Notes under the pieces: model-generated | What the model saw: only the letters and a program-made list of their open reading frames with translations | What the model was told of the DNA's origin: nothing | Databases searched by the model: none | From: Fidelibacterota bacterium | Lineage (GTDB): Bacteria > Fidelibacterota > Marinisomatia > Marinisomatales > UBA1611 | NCBI GenBank assembly: GCA_018658715.1 | Contig: JABHUQ010000041.1 | Coordinates: forward strand, 1-64,000 | DNA: 64,000 nucleotides | Reading direction: 5' to 3' | Made by a program: the position numbers and the translations under genes | Part shown: positions 19,842 to 29,280 of the stretch, piece after piece | Layout of the letters: each line of letters begins with the position of its first letter | Position numbering within the stretch: the stretch's first letter is position 1

Positions 19842-20294
19842 ATGAAAAAAGCATTACTCATACTATCCATAGCACTATTTAGCTTTTGTTTCGCCCAAGA
19901 CGAAGATCTTGACCTCGACATGGATGCCATGTGGGATAACACAGTCTGGAATGAAATTGAAGAAGTCACAACAAAAGAATATGAAGTTGAAAAAGTAACC
20001 ACAGTTGCAGGTGTTCGTGGTGCTGAAGCAGAAGATGAAGCATTACATCATCTCTACTACAGACAGTCCATGAAAGGACCCAGCCCAATGGCTCTTCAAA
20101 AAGCTTTAGGGAAACTGTTAAATACTTTAAGTGCATTGAAGGAAAAAGACATCACACATGAAAAAATACCTGAAGTCACTCATTACGTAATTCAAATATA
20201 TAAAAAATTAAATGAGGCTGAAAAAGCCAAAACATTGGAGCAAGAATTGCTAGCTTCAGCACCTGATTCCAAATGGACTAAATTTTATAAATAA
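19842..20294 (+). CDS. Small secreted hypothetical protein
   Basis: Signal peptide MKKALLILSIALFSFCFAQ; start revised from 19818. Confidence 0.55.
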   Translation: MKKALLILSIALFSFCFAQDEDLDLDMDAMWDNTVWNEIEEVTTKEYEVEKVTTVAGVRGAEAEDEALHHLYYRQSMKGPSPMALQKALGKLLNTLSALKEKDITHEKIPEVTHYVIQIYKKLNEAEKAKTLEQELLASAPDSKWTKFYK

Positions 20295-20313
20295 TTTTAA
20301 TTTTAACATTACA

Positions 20314-20339
20314 ATAGCCCCTTCATTGGGGCTTTTTTG
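20314..20339 (+). terminator. Rho-independent terminator
   Basis: AGCCCC-ttcatt-GGGGCT followed by TTTTT. Confidence 0.9.
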
Positions 20340-20397
20340 TATCTTTCCAATTCCATAATAATTCCCCACATTCAATGAACCATCAATAAATTCACAT

Positions 20398-20901
20398 ATG
20401 TTGAAATTTGTACTATTATCCATGTTCATTATGACACTTTACTCCGGTCAAGGAAAGTGGTACAAAGGGAACTTGAATAATATTGAAGAGCTCTCACTGG
20501 ATATAAACCTCAAAGGAAGTGAAGAAGCCGCATGGAAGAAAAGTATAAAATCCTATATTGAGCTTACCTTATTACAAAATAACATACCTTTAACACTTGG
20601 TAAACCAATGCCAAAACTTATATTGGACATTGAAGTTATTGACTCAAGTGTAGAACATACATCATCCTATATGGTTGATTTCTCTATCTATGATTATGGA
20701 CTTTCAGAGCAAAAATATTCTAAAGCGTATGGTGATTCAAGTTTAGTTAAACGAATGGGGATCTATCGAATTTATAGCCAAGAAATACTTGGACAATCCA
20801 CTAGCTCACGCGTTTATAAGGATATAGAAACTGCTATTAGAAAGTGTATGAATTTATTGATAAATCAGTGGTATAAAGATAATCCCACAAAATCATTGTA
20901 A
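20398..20901 (+). CDS. Hypothetical secreted protein
   Basis: N-terminal hydrophobic segment, 167 aa; no family recognised. Confidence 0.5.
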   Translation: MLKFVLLSMFIMTLYSGQGKWYKGNLNNIEELSLDINLKGSEEAAWKKSIKSYIELTLLQNNIPLTLGKPMPKLILDIEVIDSSVEHTSSYMVDFSIYDYGLSEQKYSKAYGDSSLVKRMGIYRIYSQEILGQSTSSRVYKDIETAIRKCMNLLINQWYKDNPTKSL

Positions 20902-20944
20902 ATGATTCATTGAACTTTTTTGGTGTAATTTCGTCAGAATAGAA

Positions 20945-21991
20945 ATGAAACAAAATAGAAACCAACCAGCAACCAGCATATTGCTCTTTTTGTTTATCAT
21001 TATTGGACAAATTAGCTTTTTGAGTGGAACAAATAGGGTCATTACCCTTCAATCCGGTAACAAACTTGCTGTTCTCCCATTTGAAGGGCGTGGTATTTCA
21101 GCCCCATTAACTGCCCACGTCACAGAAGAATTTCGAAAAGCTGTTAGATCATTAAATATATACCAAGTTCAAGATAAAGATATCACTGAAAGGTTAGAAA
21201 TTTTTACCCCAAAATCAAAAACATATTGGAACTGTTGGAGCGTGGGCTGTGCTATTGACCGTGGAAGGCAACTAAATGCAAATTATGTCATTGCGGGAAA
21301 TGTAGAAGAAAAGAACGATACATATTTAATCAACGGCCGTTTATTTTCGATAGATTTAGAAACACTTGTTAATGATTTTTCACTATCAAGTTTTAATGAT
21401 GCCGACAGTTTATTATTGGAATTAAAAAAAATGGCTTATACAATAAGTGGCCTCCCTATCCCAGACACTTTAGGATTAGGGTCCGACACAACTCGCGTAA
21501 ATGAATTAGCAACGGATGATTCTACACCTAAATTGAAACTTCCTAAAATTCCAAGTAAAATTAAAGCATTACTTATGTCCACCGCTCTTCCTGGAAGCGG
21601 GCAATTATGGTCAAAAAAGAAATACCAAGGTTGGGGATTTATGTCCATGGAAGCCACGTTGGGTTTTGCAGCTCTCATTTCATATTATCAGTATGACCAA
21701 AAATGGGAAAATTTTCAAGAAAACTATGATGTATACCTTAATGGAACTGATCCACACAACCTTCTTGAATACCGACCACAAATAGTTCAATATGCAAAAG
21801 AATCAAACCAATATAATTCTTATATGAAACAAATAAAAAATGTAGCTATTCCTATTTGGATTATTAATATGGTACATGCATATGTTGTTGCACCTAATGA
21901 TGACTTTTTTGATGGAGAATTCTTTTTTGATATTGAGTATGATCAAAAAATAAACCAAGTTAAGACAGGACTCAGTATTCCCCTTGAATAA
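20945..21991 (+). CDS. CsgG/TolB-N-like domain + DUF5683-like membrane protein
   Basis: LAVLPFEGRGISAPLTAHVTEEFRKAV...NYVIAGNVEEKNDTYLINGRLFS, then IKALLMSTALPGSGQLWSKKKYQGWGFM (DUF5683-like). Confidence 0.6.
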   Translation: MKQNRNQPATSILLFLFIIIGQISFLSGTNRVITLQSGNKLAVLPFEGRGISAPLTAHVTEEFRKAVRSLNIYQVQDKDITERLEIFTPKSKTYWNCWSVGCAIDRGRQLNANYVIAGNVEEKNDTYLINGRLFSIDLETLVNDFSLSSFNDADSLLLELKKMAYTISGLPIPDTLGLGSDTTRVNELATDDSTPKLKLPKIPSKIKALLMSTALPGSGQLWSKKKYQGWGFMSMEATLGFAALISYYQYDQKWENFQENYDVYLNGTDPHNLLEYRPQIVQYAKESNQYNSYMKQIKNVAIPIWIINMVHAYVVAPNDDFFDGEFFFDIEYDQKINQVKTGLSIPLE

Positions 21992-22517
21992 AATATACTT
22001 CATACTTATTATCCTTTTGGGAGGACTATATTTTTCATGTACTGATGCAGATTATACATTTAATAATAAATATGATCCTGTCAATATGAATTTGGACCCT
22101 CCTGCATTATTTTTTCATCCATATGAGGTTAATGCATCTGTTGGTCAACAAATCTCTGTTGAATTATATGGATATAAGTTAAACCCAGCAGCAGCAGCTC
22201 AATTAGATATCCGATATGATTGGGGAAGTGTAAAAGTTGATTCTGTGGTTGCAGGTCCATTTTTCGTGGGAAATAATGATGCAGTTGAAATTATTGTAGA
22301 TGAACAGGGTGTTCTGGATGTTTTTTTATACTATTTACCAGATATGGAATCAAATGAAAGTGACGAAGGAACATGGTCGTTAGCAACAGTTTATTTTACG
22401 ACTTTATCAATGGGAGAATCGGAATTATTATACGGACCAAATACTCAATTTAGAGATGCACAAAACGATACCGTTCACATCAATGATTATGCGACTGGAA
22501 TAATCAATGTGGAATAA
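21984..22517 (+). CDS. Lipoprotein with cohesin-like beta-sandwich (tentative)
   Basis: Lipobox-like LGGLYFSC; VNASVGQQISVELYGYKL...LDIRYDWGSVKVDSV...TWSLATVYFTT...NDYATGIINVE matches the general layout of cohesin domains. Confidence 0.5.
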   Translation: MNKIYFILIILLGGLYFSCTDADYTFNNKYDPVNMNLDPPALFFHPYEVNASVGQQISVELYGYKLNPAAAAQLDIRYDWGSVKVDSVVAGPFFVGNNDAVEIIVDEQGVLDVFLYYLPDMESNESDEGTWSLATVYFTTLSMGESELLYGPNTQFRDAQNDTVHINDYATGIINVE

Positions 22518-25500
22518 AATCTCCATCACTATTATCGCTCTATTTTCTGTATTAATTGGTCAGCATGCCAGTTATTTATTTGATGGAGATCATGTATCTC
22601 TTGAGAACCCTAATGGAATACGTCCTAATGCGGGGATGACGATTGAAGCTTGGGTAAAACCAAATGAAGATCCAGTCGGATATAACTATGCTGGTATTCT
22701 TTCCTGGGGACAATTTGTTAGTGTAGGAGATGAAAGTGGTTTTGCTTTATTGTATACTGAAAATAAATGGCGTTTTGTCATTAAATCTGTTAATGGAGCT
22801 CTTGTACCACTCAGTAATTATCCCGGAGTAGATATCCCCTATGATGGCGATACATGGACACATATTGCTGCAACATATGATGGCGCAAATGCTCAAATAT
22901 TTCTAAACGGTGTATTAGAAGATCAAGGATCAGGTCTGCCTGGTGGGCAAATCGATTTTGGGGATAATAGTGACAATTTTTTCATTTCAAAATATGTTGA
23001 CCCAGGGGATACTGACCAATTTTTTAAAGGGTCTATAGATGAAGTTCGTCTGTGGAATGTTGCACTAAACCAATCAGGCATTCAAAATGCTATGAATGAT
23101 TCTCTCACTGGAAATGAACCTGAATTATTGGGATATTGGAATTTTAATGGTGATGGTGGTGGAAATATGGTAAAAGATAGTTCTCCTAATGTAAATGATG
23201 GTATTATAAATGATGCTGATGGGATATACACATGGGATGATGATGTTTTTGTGGAACCTGAATCTGATTGTTTTGATATGGAAATAACCGAAGCCGACTT
23301 TCCGTTTAATCATTTGTCTGACTTGTCTATAGAACACAATAATTGGGATATGGGCTCTTTTCCATATCCAGGAGGTGACTCTCATACTAATGGTGCAGAC
23401 GGGGATGATTTTACGTATAAACTCACATTGTCAGAACCTGCTACTATTTATGTTACAACCTGCGATGAATTAACAGATGTTGATGTTCAAATAGCCGTTT
23501 ATAATGTCAATTGTGATGTATCATCATGGATATTATTTCAGGATGATTCCAATTTGGAAATATTTTATCCGGATAACACATCTGAACAATTTGAATTCAA
23601 TTGTATATCTGGATTTGAGTCCAACCCAACATATGCAAATATGCTACCTAGATTAGTATTGGATGCTGGAACCTATTATTTTGTAGTTGATGATAGAGGG
23701 TATGATGGGACTGTAAAAACGTGGTTTGGGTATTCATTGATTGTGGAGTCAACTTCAACATCTGGAGATTATTCTCAAGTAAATTATTATTTTAGCGAAG
23801 GCGTATATGGGGGTGAATATCAAGATGTTTATTATGGAAATGGAATTGGTTTAGAAAAAAGTGACTATACTATCTCAATAAATGCAAATGGCGGAAATGC
23901 CGACCAAGTAGAATTAACATCTCTTGAGTCAGATGGTGGCGCAGCTTTGAGTGGTGGCGAAGAAACAGTTGTACTAAATGTTGAATATCCAAATATACCC
24001 AGTGGAGGTGAAATATTAAATGTGGGGCCTGCTTCTGTTTCTTCCATTTTTAATAGTATTGGAGTACCGCTATTGGAAGTTGATGGTATTTCAATTCCTT
24101 TGGTGGATGCTCTTCCACCAACTATCATTTCTACAAACCCATCAAATGGAGATGAAAATATTGTAACCAGCTCAAATATTATAATCAATTTTTCTGAAGT
24201 TATTCGTCATGCTACAAATGATGTATCTATTAATAATGATAATGCATCAGAATGTTTTTCTTTGGAAAATGTTGCAACTGGTGGGAACCTAACTTTTACT
24301 ATTACTACGAGTGACAATATAACTTTTACAATAAATCCTAATTATGAATTTCCAGAGTTAACGGATATTCAATTCTCCATTTTCAATATTGAGGATGAGA
24401 ATAACAATTCATTGGGAGTGAGTTCTTTATCCTTCACTACTGCAGATGAAACTCCCCCGATTATTGAATCAAGTACCCTTGCTTCAACCAACATGTATGC
24501 ATATATCGTTTTTAATGAAGGGGTGTATTCAACAAACCTAGGAACGGGAGGATTAGATGCTTCTGATTTAGATTACACTTTTAATTCAAACGGAGGTAAT
24601 TGTGAATCAATGACTATTTCTAATGTATTAAATTCTTCTGGAATAACTCTAAGTGGGGGCGAACAAATCATCCGAGCAACACTTGAGTTAACAAGTGCGC
24701 CTTTGGGAATAGAAACACTCACTCTATATCCAATAGATAATAATTCTATTTTTGACATAACGGGGAATGCCATGAACTCAGCTACTACCACGGCTGATTT
24801 AACTCTTTTTGCTTCTGTCCTAATGGACTCATTATTTCTGGCAGACAGTAATGAGTATGTGGATTTAAGATTCACGGGAGCTGTTTATGGAAATGAAGGA
24901 CATTCCCAACCAGTTGTTGCATCAGATTTCGCTATTCTATTGGAATCAAATGATGGGAATGCCACAGCCATATCCATTACAAATATTTCACGTACAACTG
25001 GAGATGTGCTGCTTGGAGGTGAAAGTACAATCCGAATTTTTATGAGTTTAAATAATTTACCCTCAGGCGTCGAGACTATTACTGTGTTGCCAAACGGTGG
25101 CTCCCGCATTTTTAGCATTTCGGGTGTAGGGGTTCCGGGAGCAGAATCTTTTGGTCCTATTCTCCTTAATGACCAACGCCCTCCGACTAGTGAATCGAGC
25201 ATAGATGATGGAGCTGTTAATTATATTGAAAGTAATCCAATTGCCATCTCTTTCACTGAAAACATTTATCATACAGATGGTTCAGCTGTGACAGAAGAAG
25301 ATATGATGAATTATATCGTCTTGAGAAATAGTAATGAGTCTGGAGAAGATATCTCATTTACAACCGAATTGTTTGGGGCACCACCTACACTATCTATTGT
25401 TCCAAATGAACCATTTGAGAGTGATCAGATTGTTTATTATTCTTTTAATGCTACTTTTCAAGATGAAAATGGAAATGCTATAGAAATGATTTATGAAATT

Positions 25501-27030
25501 ACTTTTACGATACGAGACTATTCACCTCCTTTAATAGATTCTACTATTTTATCATTGGATAATACTTATATTGATCTTTTATTTGATGATTCTATTTTTG
25601 GATCATCTGATGCCACAGAAGCATTAGACATGGATGATATTGTTGCTATTCTAATTCCTAATGAGAGTGATGTAACAGAATGTAATGTAACAAGCCTAAC
25701 TCGAACAGATAGTAATTTTCTTATTGGAGGGGAAACGAATATTCGGGTAAACCTTCAATTTAATTCAACCCCAAATGGAAGTGAAAATCTCCTTCTATTT
25801 CCAAGTGAAGACGTAAATATTTTTGATGATGTTGGGAATATAATGGAATTCCAAGCATTAACAGATACCCTATATCTATACGATATTTTACCGCCAAGTA
25901 TTGATACAATATCTGTACCTATCGATACGTATATTACGTTGATGGAAAATACACCTATTACTTTTACTTTTAATGAAACAGTTGATTCTATTGCCTATTC
26001 CGTATCAGCCGCTTTTACAGATACTGTTTCTTATTCATCTGTTCTATCTGATACATCATTAAAGATTACATTAGAGCCTCCATTAACAAGTATGGATTCT
26101 ATTACAATTTATTTTTCCTATCTTGAAGATGCTTCTGGTATTACTACTGTGGATATTGCTTATACATATGTAACACCCATGTTATCGGATTATAATTTAG
26201 ACTCCACAATTAATTATATTGATTTAGCTAATCTTGTTGAAAATTGGAATATTAATAATTATACATTTGAGTTAGGCCCCGTTACTGGAGAAGCACCCCA
26301 TTTTGTATCCTTTCCCGATAGCAAGTATAACATTGATGATGGAATGGCATTCATGCAAATGTGGTCATGGTATCAAAATAAATATGGTGAAATCCTTAAA
26401 GAAGGTGAAGGTGTTGGGCGACCATTAAATATGTTTCAATCTCATAATAAGCTTTATATAGTTTTGGATGAACTTATTCAATCGGGTAATATTCATATCC
26501 AAACTAATAGGTATAATAATCAACAAGGTATAATCCAATTTCAGGGTTTGGATAACCAAATGGCGTTTTCCAATCACAATATTGAAAAGGGTGTAACATC
26601 TCTAGTTTTTGCGAATCTTGACAAATTTCATAATGACACACTATGTGTACAATTAAATTCAAAAGTTAAAGAATATAAATTATTTTATACGTTGGCTGAT
26701 GAAAATAAAGCCATATCACAACATGGATTTATCCAAATTAATCAAGCTAATTTACCCGAAGAGTTAGCTCTCTATTATGCATATCCAAATCCATTTAACC
26801 CAACAACAACATTGAAATATGATATTCCATACTCAGACCTTTCTCAACATGTTTTATTGCAAGTTTTTGATATTAAAGGTCGATTAGTGGATATAATTAT
26901 TAATCATAAAACTGAACCGGGTTCATACACAATTCAATGGAATGGAAATGAATTTGCATCAGGAATATACTTTTTAAATCTATCTATGGGGCTTATCTCA
27001 AAAACACAAAAGCTTTTACTTCTTAAATAA
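22507..27030 (+). CDS. Large secreted LamG protein with internal ~100-aa repeats, Ig-like domains, dockerin-like segment and T9SS type A C-terminal domain
   Basis: LamG (YLFDGDHVSLENP...GMTIEAWVKP...SIDEVRLWNVAL); SbsA/Big_5-like segments; DYNLDSTINYIDLANLVENW; C-terminus AYPNPFNPTTTLKYDIP...GNEFASGIYFLNLSMGLISKTQKLLLLK. Confidence 0.8.
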   Translation: MWNKISITIIALFSVLIGQHASYLFDGDHVSLENPNGIRPNAGMTIEAWVKPNEDPVGYNYAGILSWGQFVSVGDESGFALLYTENKWRFVIKSVNGALVPLSNYPGVDIPYDGDTWTHIAATYDGANAQIFLNGVLEDQGSGLPGGQIDFGDNSDNFFISKYVDPGDTDQFFKGSIDEVRLWNVALNQSGIQNAMNDSLTGNEPELLGYWNFNGDGGGNMVKDSSPNVNDGIINDADGIYTWDDDVFVEPESDCFDMEITEADFPFNHLSDLSIEHNNWDMGSFPYPGGDSHTNGADGDDFTYKLTLSEPATIYVTTCDELTDVDVQIAVYNVNCDVSSWILFQDDSNLEIFYPDNTSEQFEFNCISGFESNPTYANMLPRLVLDAGTYYFVVDDRGYDGTVKTWFGYSLIVESTSTSGDYSQVNYYFSEGVYGGEYQDVYYGNGIGLEKSDYTISINANGGNADQVELTSLESDGGAALSGGEETVVLNVEYPNIPSGGEILNVGPASVSSIFNSIGVPLLEVDGISIPLVDALPPTIISTNPSNGDENIVTSSNIIINFSEVIRHATNDVSINNDNASECFSLENVATGGNLTFTITTSDNITFTINPNYEFPELTDIQFSIFNIEDENNNSLGVSSLSFTTADETPPIIESSTLASTNMYAYIVFNEGVYSTNLGTGGLDASDLDYTFNSNGGNCESMTISNVLNSSGITLSGGEQIIRATLELTSAPLGIETLTLYPIDNNSIFDITGNAMNSATTTADLTLFASVLMDSLFLADSNEYVDLRFTGAVYGNEGHSQPVVASDFAILLESNDGNATAISITNISRTTGDVLLGGESTIRIFMSLNNLPSGVETITVLPNGGSRIFSISGVGVPGAESFGPILLNDQRPPTSESSIDDGAVNYIESNPIAISFTENIYHTDGSAVTEEDMMNYIVLRNSNESGEDISFTTELFGAPPTLSIVPNEPFESDQIVYYSFNATFQDENGNAIEMIYEITFTIRDYSPPLIDSTILSLDNTYIDLLFDDSIFGSSDATEALDMDDIVAILIPNESDVTECNVTSLTRTDSNFLIGGETNIRVNLQFNSTPNGSENLLLFPSEDVNIFDDVGNIMEFQALTDTLYLYDILPPSIDTISVPIDTYITLMENTPITFTFNETVDSIAYSVSAAFTDTVSYSSVLSDTSLKITLEPPLTSMDSITIYFSYLEDASGITTVDIAYTYVTPMLSDYNLDSTINYIDLANLVENWNINNYTFELGPVTGEAPHFVSFPDSKYNIDDGMAFMQMWSWYQNKYGEILKEGEGVGRPLNMFQSHNKLYIVLDELIQSGNIHIQTNRYNNQQGIIQFQGLDNQMAFSNHNIEKGVTSLVFANLDKFHNDTLCVQLNSKVKEYKLFYTLADENKAISQHGFIQINQANLPEELALYYAYPNPFNPTTTLKYDIPYSDLSQHVLLQVFDIKGRLVDIIINHKTEPGSYTIQWNGNEFASGIYFLNLSMGLISKTQKLLLLK
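23775..25850 (+). repeat. Four degenerate ~100-aa protein repeats inside the LamG/T9SS protein
   Basis: Units near 23775-24080, 24495-24780, 24850-25140 and 25560-25850 share [YF]xxxxFxxxVY/IF...LxGGExxxRxxLxxxxxPxGxExLxxxP...IFxxxG. Confidence 0.65.
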
Positions 27031-27068
27031 GTTCATTGACTACTATTATAAATAATTAATACAGAAAT

Positions 27069-28259
27069 ATGAAAAAGTATGATGCCATTATAATTGGTGC
27101 TGGCGCTGCAGGATTGATGTGTGCTATTGAAGCAGGGAAACGCAATCGATCCGTTTTATTAATCGAAAAGGAAGATCAAGCAGGAAAAAAAATCCTTATT
27201 TCAGGTGGAGGCCGATGCAATTTTACAAATCTTTTTATTGAGTCAGATTCGTTTATATCTCATAATAGTCATTTTTTTAAATCTGCTCTTGCCCGATATT
27301 CTTGTTGGGATTTTATTTCTTTAATGGAAAAACATAATCTCACATGGACAGAAAAAACAAAAGGCCAATTATTTTGCGATCAAAATTCTAAAGCAATATT
27401 GTCAATGTTGCTTGATGAGTGTCATAATGTGGGTGTTGATTTTGCTTATAATAGCCAAGTGAAATCTATCAACCAAAAACTGGGGTATAGCGTTGAAACG
27501 AATAAAATTTCTTTCCATTCATCATCATTAGTTATTGCAACTGGCGGACCATCAATCCCTAAATTAGGTGCATCAGATTTTGGTAATAAAGTAGCACAAC
27601 AATTCAAAATCAATACATTCCCTTTTACACCAGCACTTGTTCCATTTACATTTTCCAAAAAGGATATAGAAAAATATTTCAAGGGATTATCAGGATTATC
27701 TTTCAATGGAAAAGTAAGCTGTAATAAACACATTTTTAGGGATAATATATTAATTACTCATAAAGGATTGAGCGGTCCTGCCATTTTGCAAATATCTTCC
27801 TATTGGACTAAAGGAGATTCAATTCGTATAAATATATTACCTGATTTAAATGCAGCAGAATGGCTGATTCAACAGAAAGGTACCAATGGAGATAGGCAAT
27901 TAAAATCTCTTTTGTCTCAATTCCTACCGAAACGTCTTGCTCTTCGTTTTTCAAATGAATTGCTTCCGGACCAATTGGCTAATAAGTCTATTGGTAATTT
28001 ATCCATAATCAATTTAATGAAATTAGGCCAAACTCTTAATAGTTGGACATTAATCCCCAATGGGACTTTAGGATTCCAATCTGCAGAAGTAAGTACAGGT
28101 GGAATTGATACGAATGAATTATCTTCTAAAACGATGGAATCTAAAAATCATCCTAGCTTATTTTTTATTGGTGAAACGGTCGATGTAACTGGTTGGTTGG
28201 GTGGCTTTAATTTCCAATGGGCTTGGGCTTCTGGTTGGGCTGCTGGTCAAATTATTTAG
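27069..28259 (+). CDS. HI0933/YhiN-family NAD(P)/FAD-dependent oxidoreductase
   Basis: MKKYDAIIIGAGAAGLMCAIEAGKRNRSVLLIEKEDQAGKKILISGGGRCNFTN; C-terminal DVTGWLGGFNFQWAWASGWAAG. Confidence 0.9.
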   Translation: MKKYDAIIIGAGAAGLMCAIEAGKRNRSVLLIEKEDQAGKKILISGGGRCNFTNLFIESDSFISHNSHFFKSALARYSCWDFISLMEKHNLTWTEKTKGQLFCDQNSKAILSMLLDECHNVGVDFAYNSQVKSINQKLGYSVETNKISFHSSSLVIATGGPSIPKLGASDFGNKVAQQFKINTFPFTPALVPFTFSKKDIEKYFKGLSGLSFNGKVSCNKHIFRDNILITHKGLSGPAILQISSYWTKGDSIRINILPDLNAAEWLIQQKGTNGDRQLKSLLSQFLPKRLALRFSNELLPDQLANKSIGNLSIINLMKLGQTLNSWTLIPNGTLGFQSAEVSTGGIDTNELSSKTMESKNHPSLFFIGETVDVTGWLGGFNFQWAWASGWAAGQII

Positions 28260-29107
28260 GTTACCTTATATAAAAGAAGCCTATAAGTTTTATGTTTAAT
28301 AAATGTTTCAGCTGTTTGAATCCCAGAAAAATATTCTTTTTCAATTTTTAAAATTCGTTTAGCCATTTTCCATTTTAAGAATGACATTATCTTTGGATAA
28401 TGACTATTCAAATATTCCCCAATAATCTTCCGACCAGGATCAGCCACATAATTAGCAAATTGACCTAATAGAGCTTGAGTTGGTGCTGCTTCTTTCGTTA
28501 AATCTTTATTCATAATGAGTTCAAAAGGAAATTCTGATAATATTTTTTGAGATGTTTCCCATTTATGTCCACCACCAATGGGACTTTTCCCAGAGCTTTC
28601 CAAAGTAAAATAATCAAAAATTAACATGTTCCCATTTTCATTGGAAACAGATTGAACCTTTTTTAATGCATCCCGGATTCGCATATATTGAAAACTTTCA
28701 CTGAATAAAATTAAATCATACTGTTTATCAATATGGGTATCTTCAAATTTTCCGTGATATACGTACCCTTTTCCGTTGAGTTTTATTTCAATTTCATCGG
28801 CCAAATATTCACTTGGGGAAACACAATCTACATCCCATCCTTTTTGTATTAGGTTTTGGGCGAGTCCGCCAGACCCACCACCAACATCTAATATGGTTTT
28901 AACACCTTCTGGGACAGAATCTAGAATTAATTGAGAATGATACTCTTGCGCCTTTTTAATATTGATCGGTTTAACATCCAATCCTTCCGGCCAAATTCCA
29001 TAATGCAAATGTTCTGTATCAAAAAAATATTGCGCTATTAATAAGCCCAATTCTAGGCCTGCATCTTTTGAACGAATCTTTTCTTTTTTTACCATAAGTG
29101 GCAACAA
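28256..29107 (-). CDS. Class I SAM-dependent methyltransferase
   Basis: ILDVGGGSGGLAQNLIQKGWDVDCVSPSEY motif I region; related layout to MPBQ/cyclopropane-type methyltransferases. Confidence 0.78.
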   Translation of the reverse strand: MLPLMVKKEKIRSKDAGLELGLLIAQYFFDTEHLHYGIWPEGLDVKPINIKKAQEYHSQLILDSVPEGVKTILDVGGGSGGLAQNLIQKGWDVDCVSPSEYLADEIEIKLNGKGYVYHGKFEDTHIDKQYDLILFSESFQYMRIRDALKKVQSVSNENGNMLIFDYFTLESSGKSPIGGGHKWETSQKILSEFPFELIMNKDLTKEAAPTQALLGQFANYVADPGRKIIGEYLNSHYPKIMSFLKWKMAKRILKIEKEYFSGIQTAETFIKHKTYRLLLYKVT

Positions 29108-29111
29108 TCTT

Positions 29112-29145
29112 AAACAAAAAAGGCAGTAAAACCACTGCCTTTTCT
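29112..29145 (-). terminator. Rho-independent terminator (minus strand)
   Basis: AGGCAGT-aaaacc-ACTGCCT (29121-29140) with the A-run at 29114-29120 giving a T-tract on the minus strand. Confidence 0.85.
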
Positions 29146-29169
29146 ACTGTTGTTATCTGATTAAACTGC

Positions 29170-29266
29170 TTATTTCATAAGTATCATTTTTTTTCACTGC
29201 GTGATAATCATCAGCTTGAATGGAATAAATATAGACACTGGTTGATACTGGATAACCTATATCACA
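29170..29266 (-). pseudogene. Remnant of a T9SS type A C-terminal sorting domain
   Basis: Minus-strand translation CDIGYPVSTSVYIYSIQADDYHAVKK; one-base shift in an A8 run gives ...AVKKMILMK*, a typical T9SS CTD ending. Confidence 0.6.
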
Positions 29267-29280
29267 CGTTGAAAATATGA

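Noticed and set aside
24885-25202. 105-aa antisense ORF
   Set aside because: Overlaps the LamG/T9SS repeat region on the opposite strand; no signal or family resemblance.
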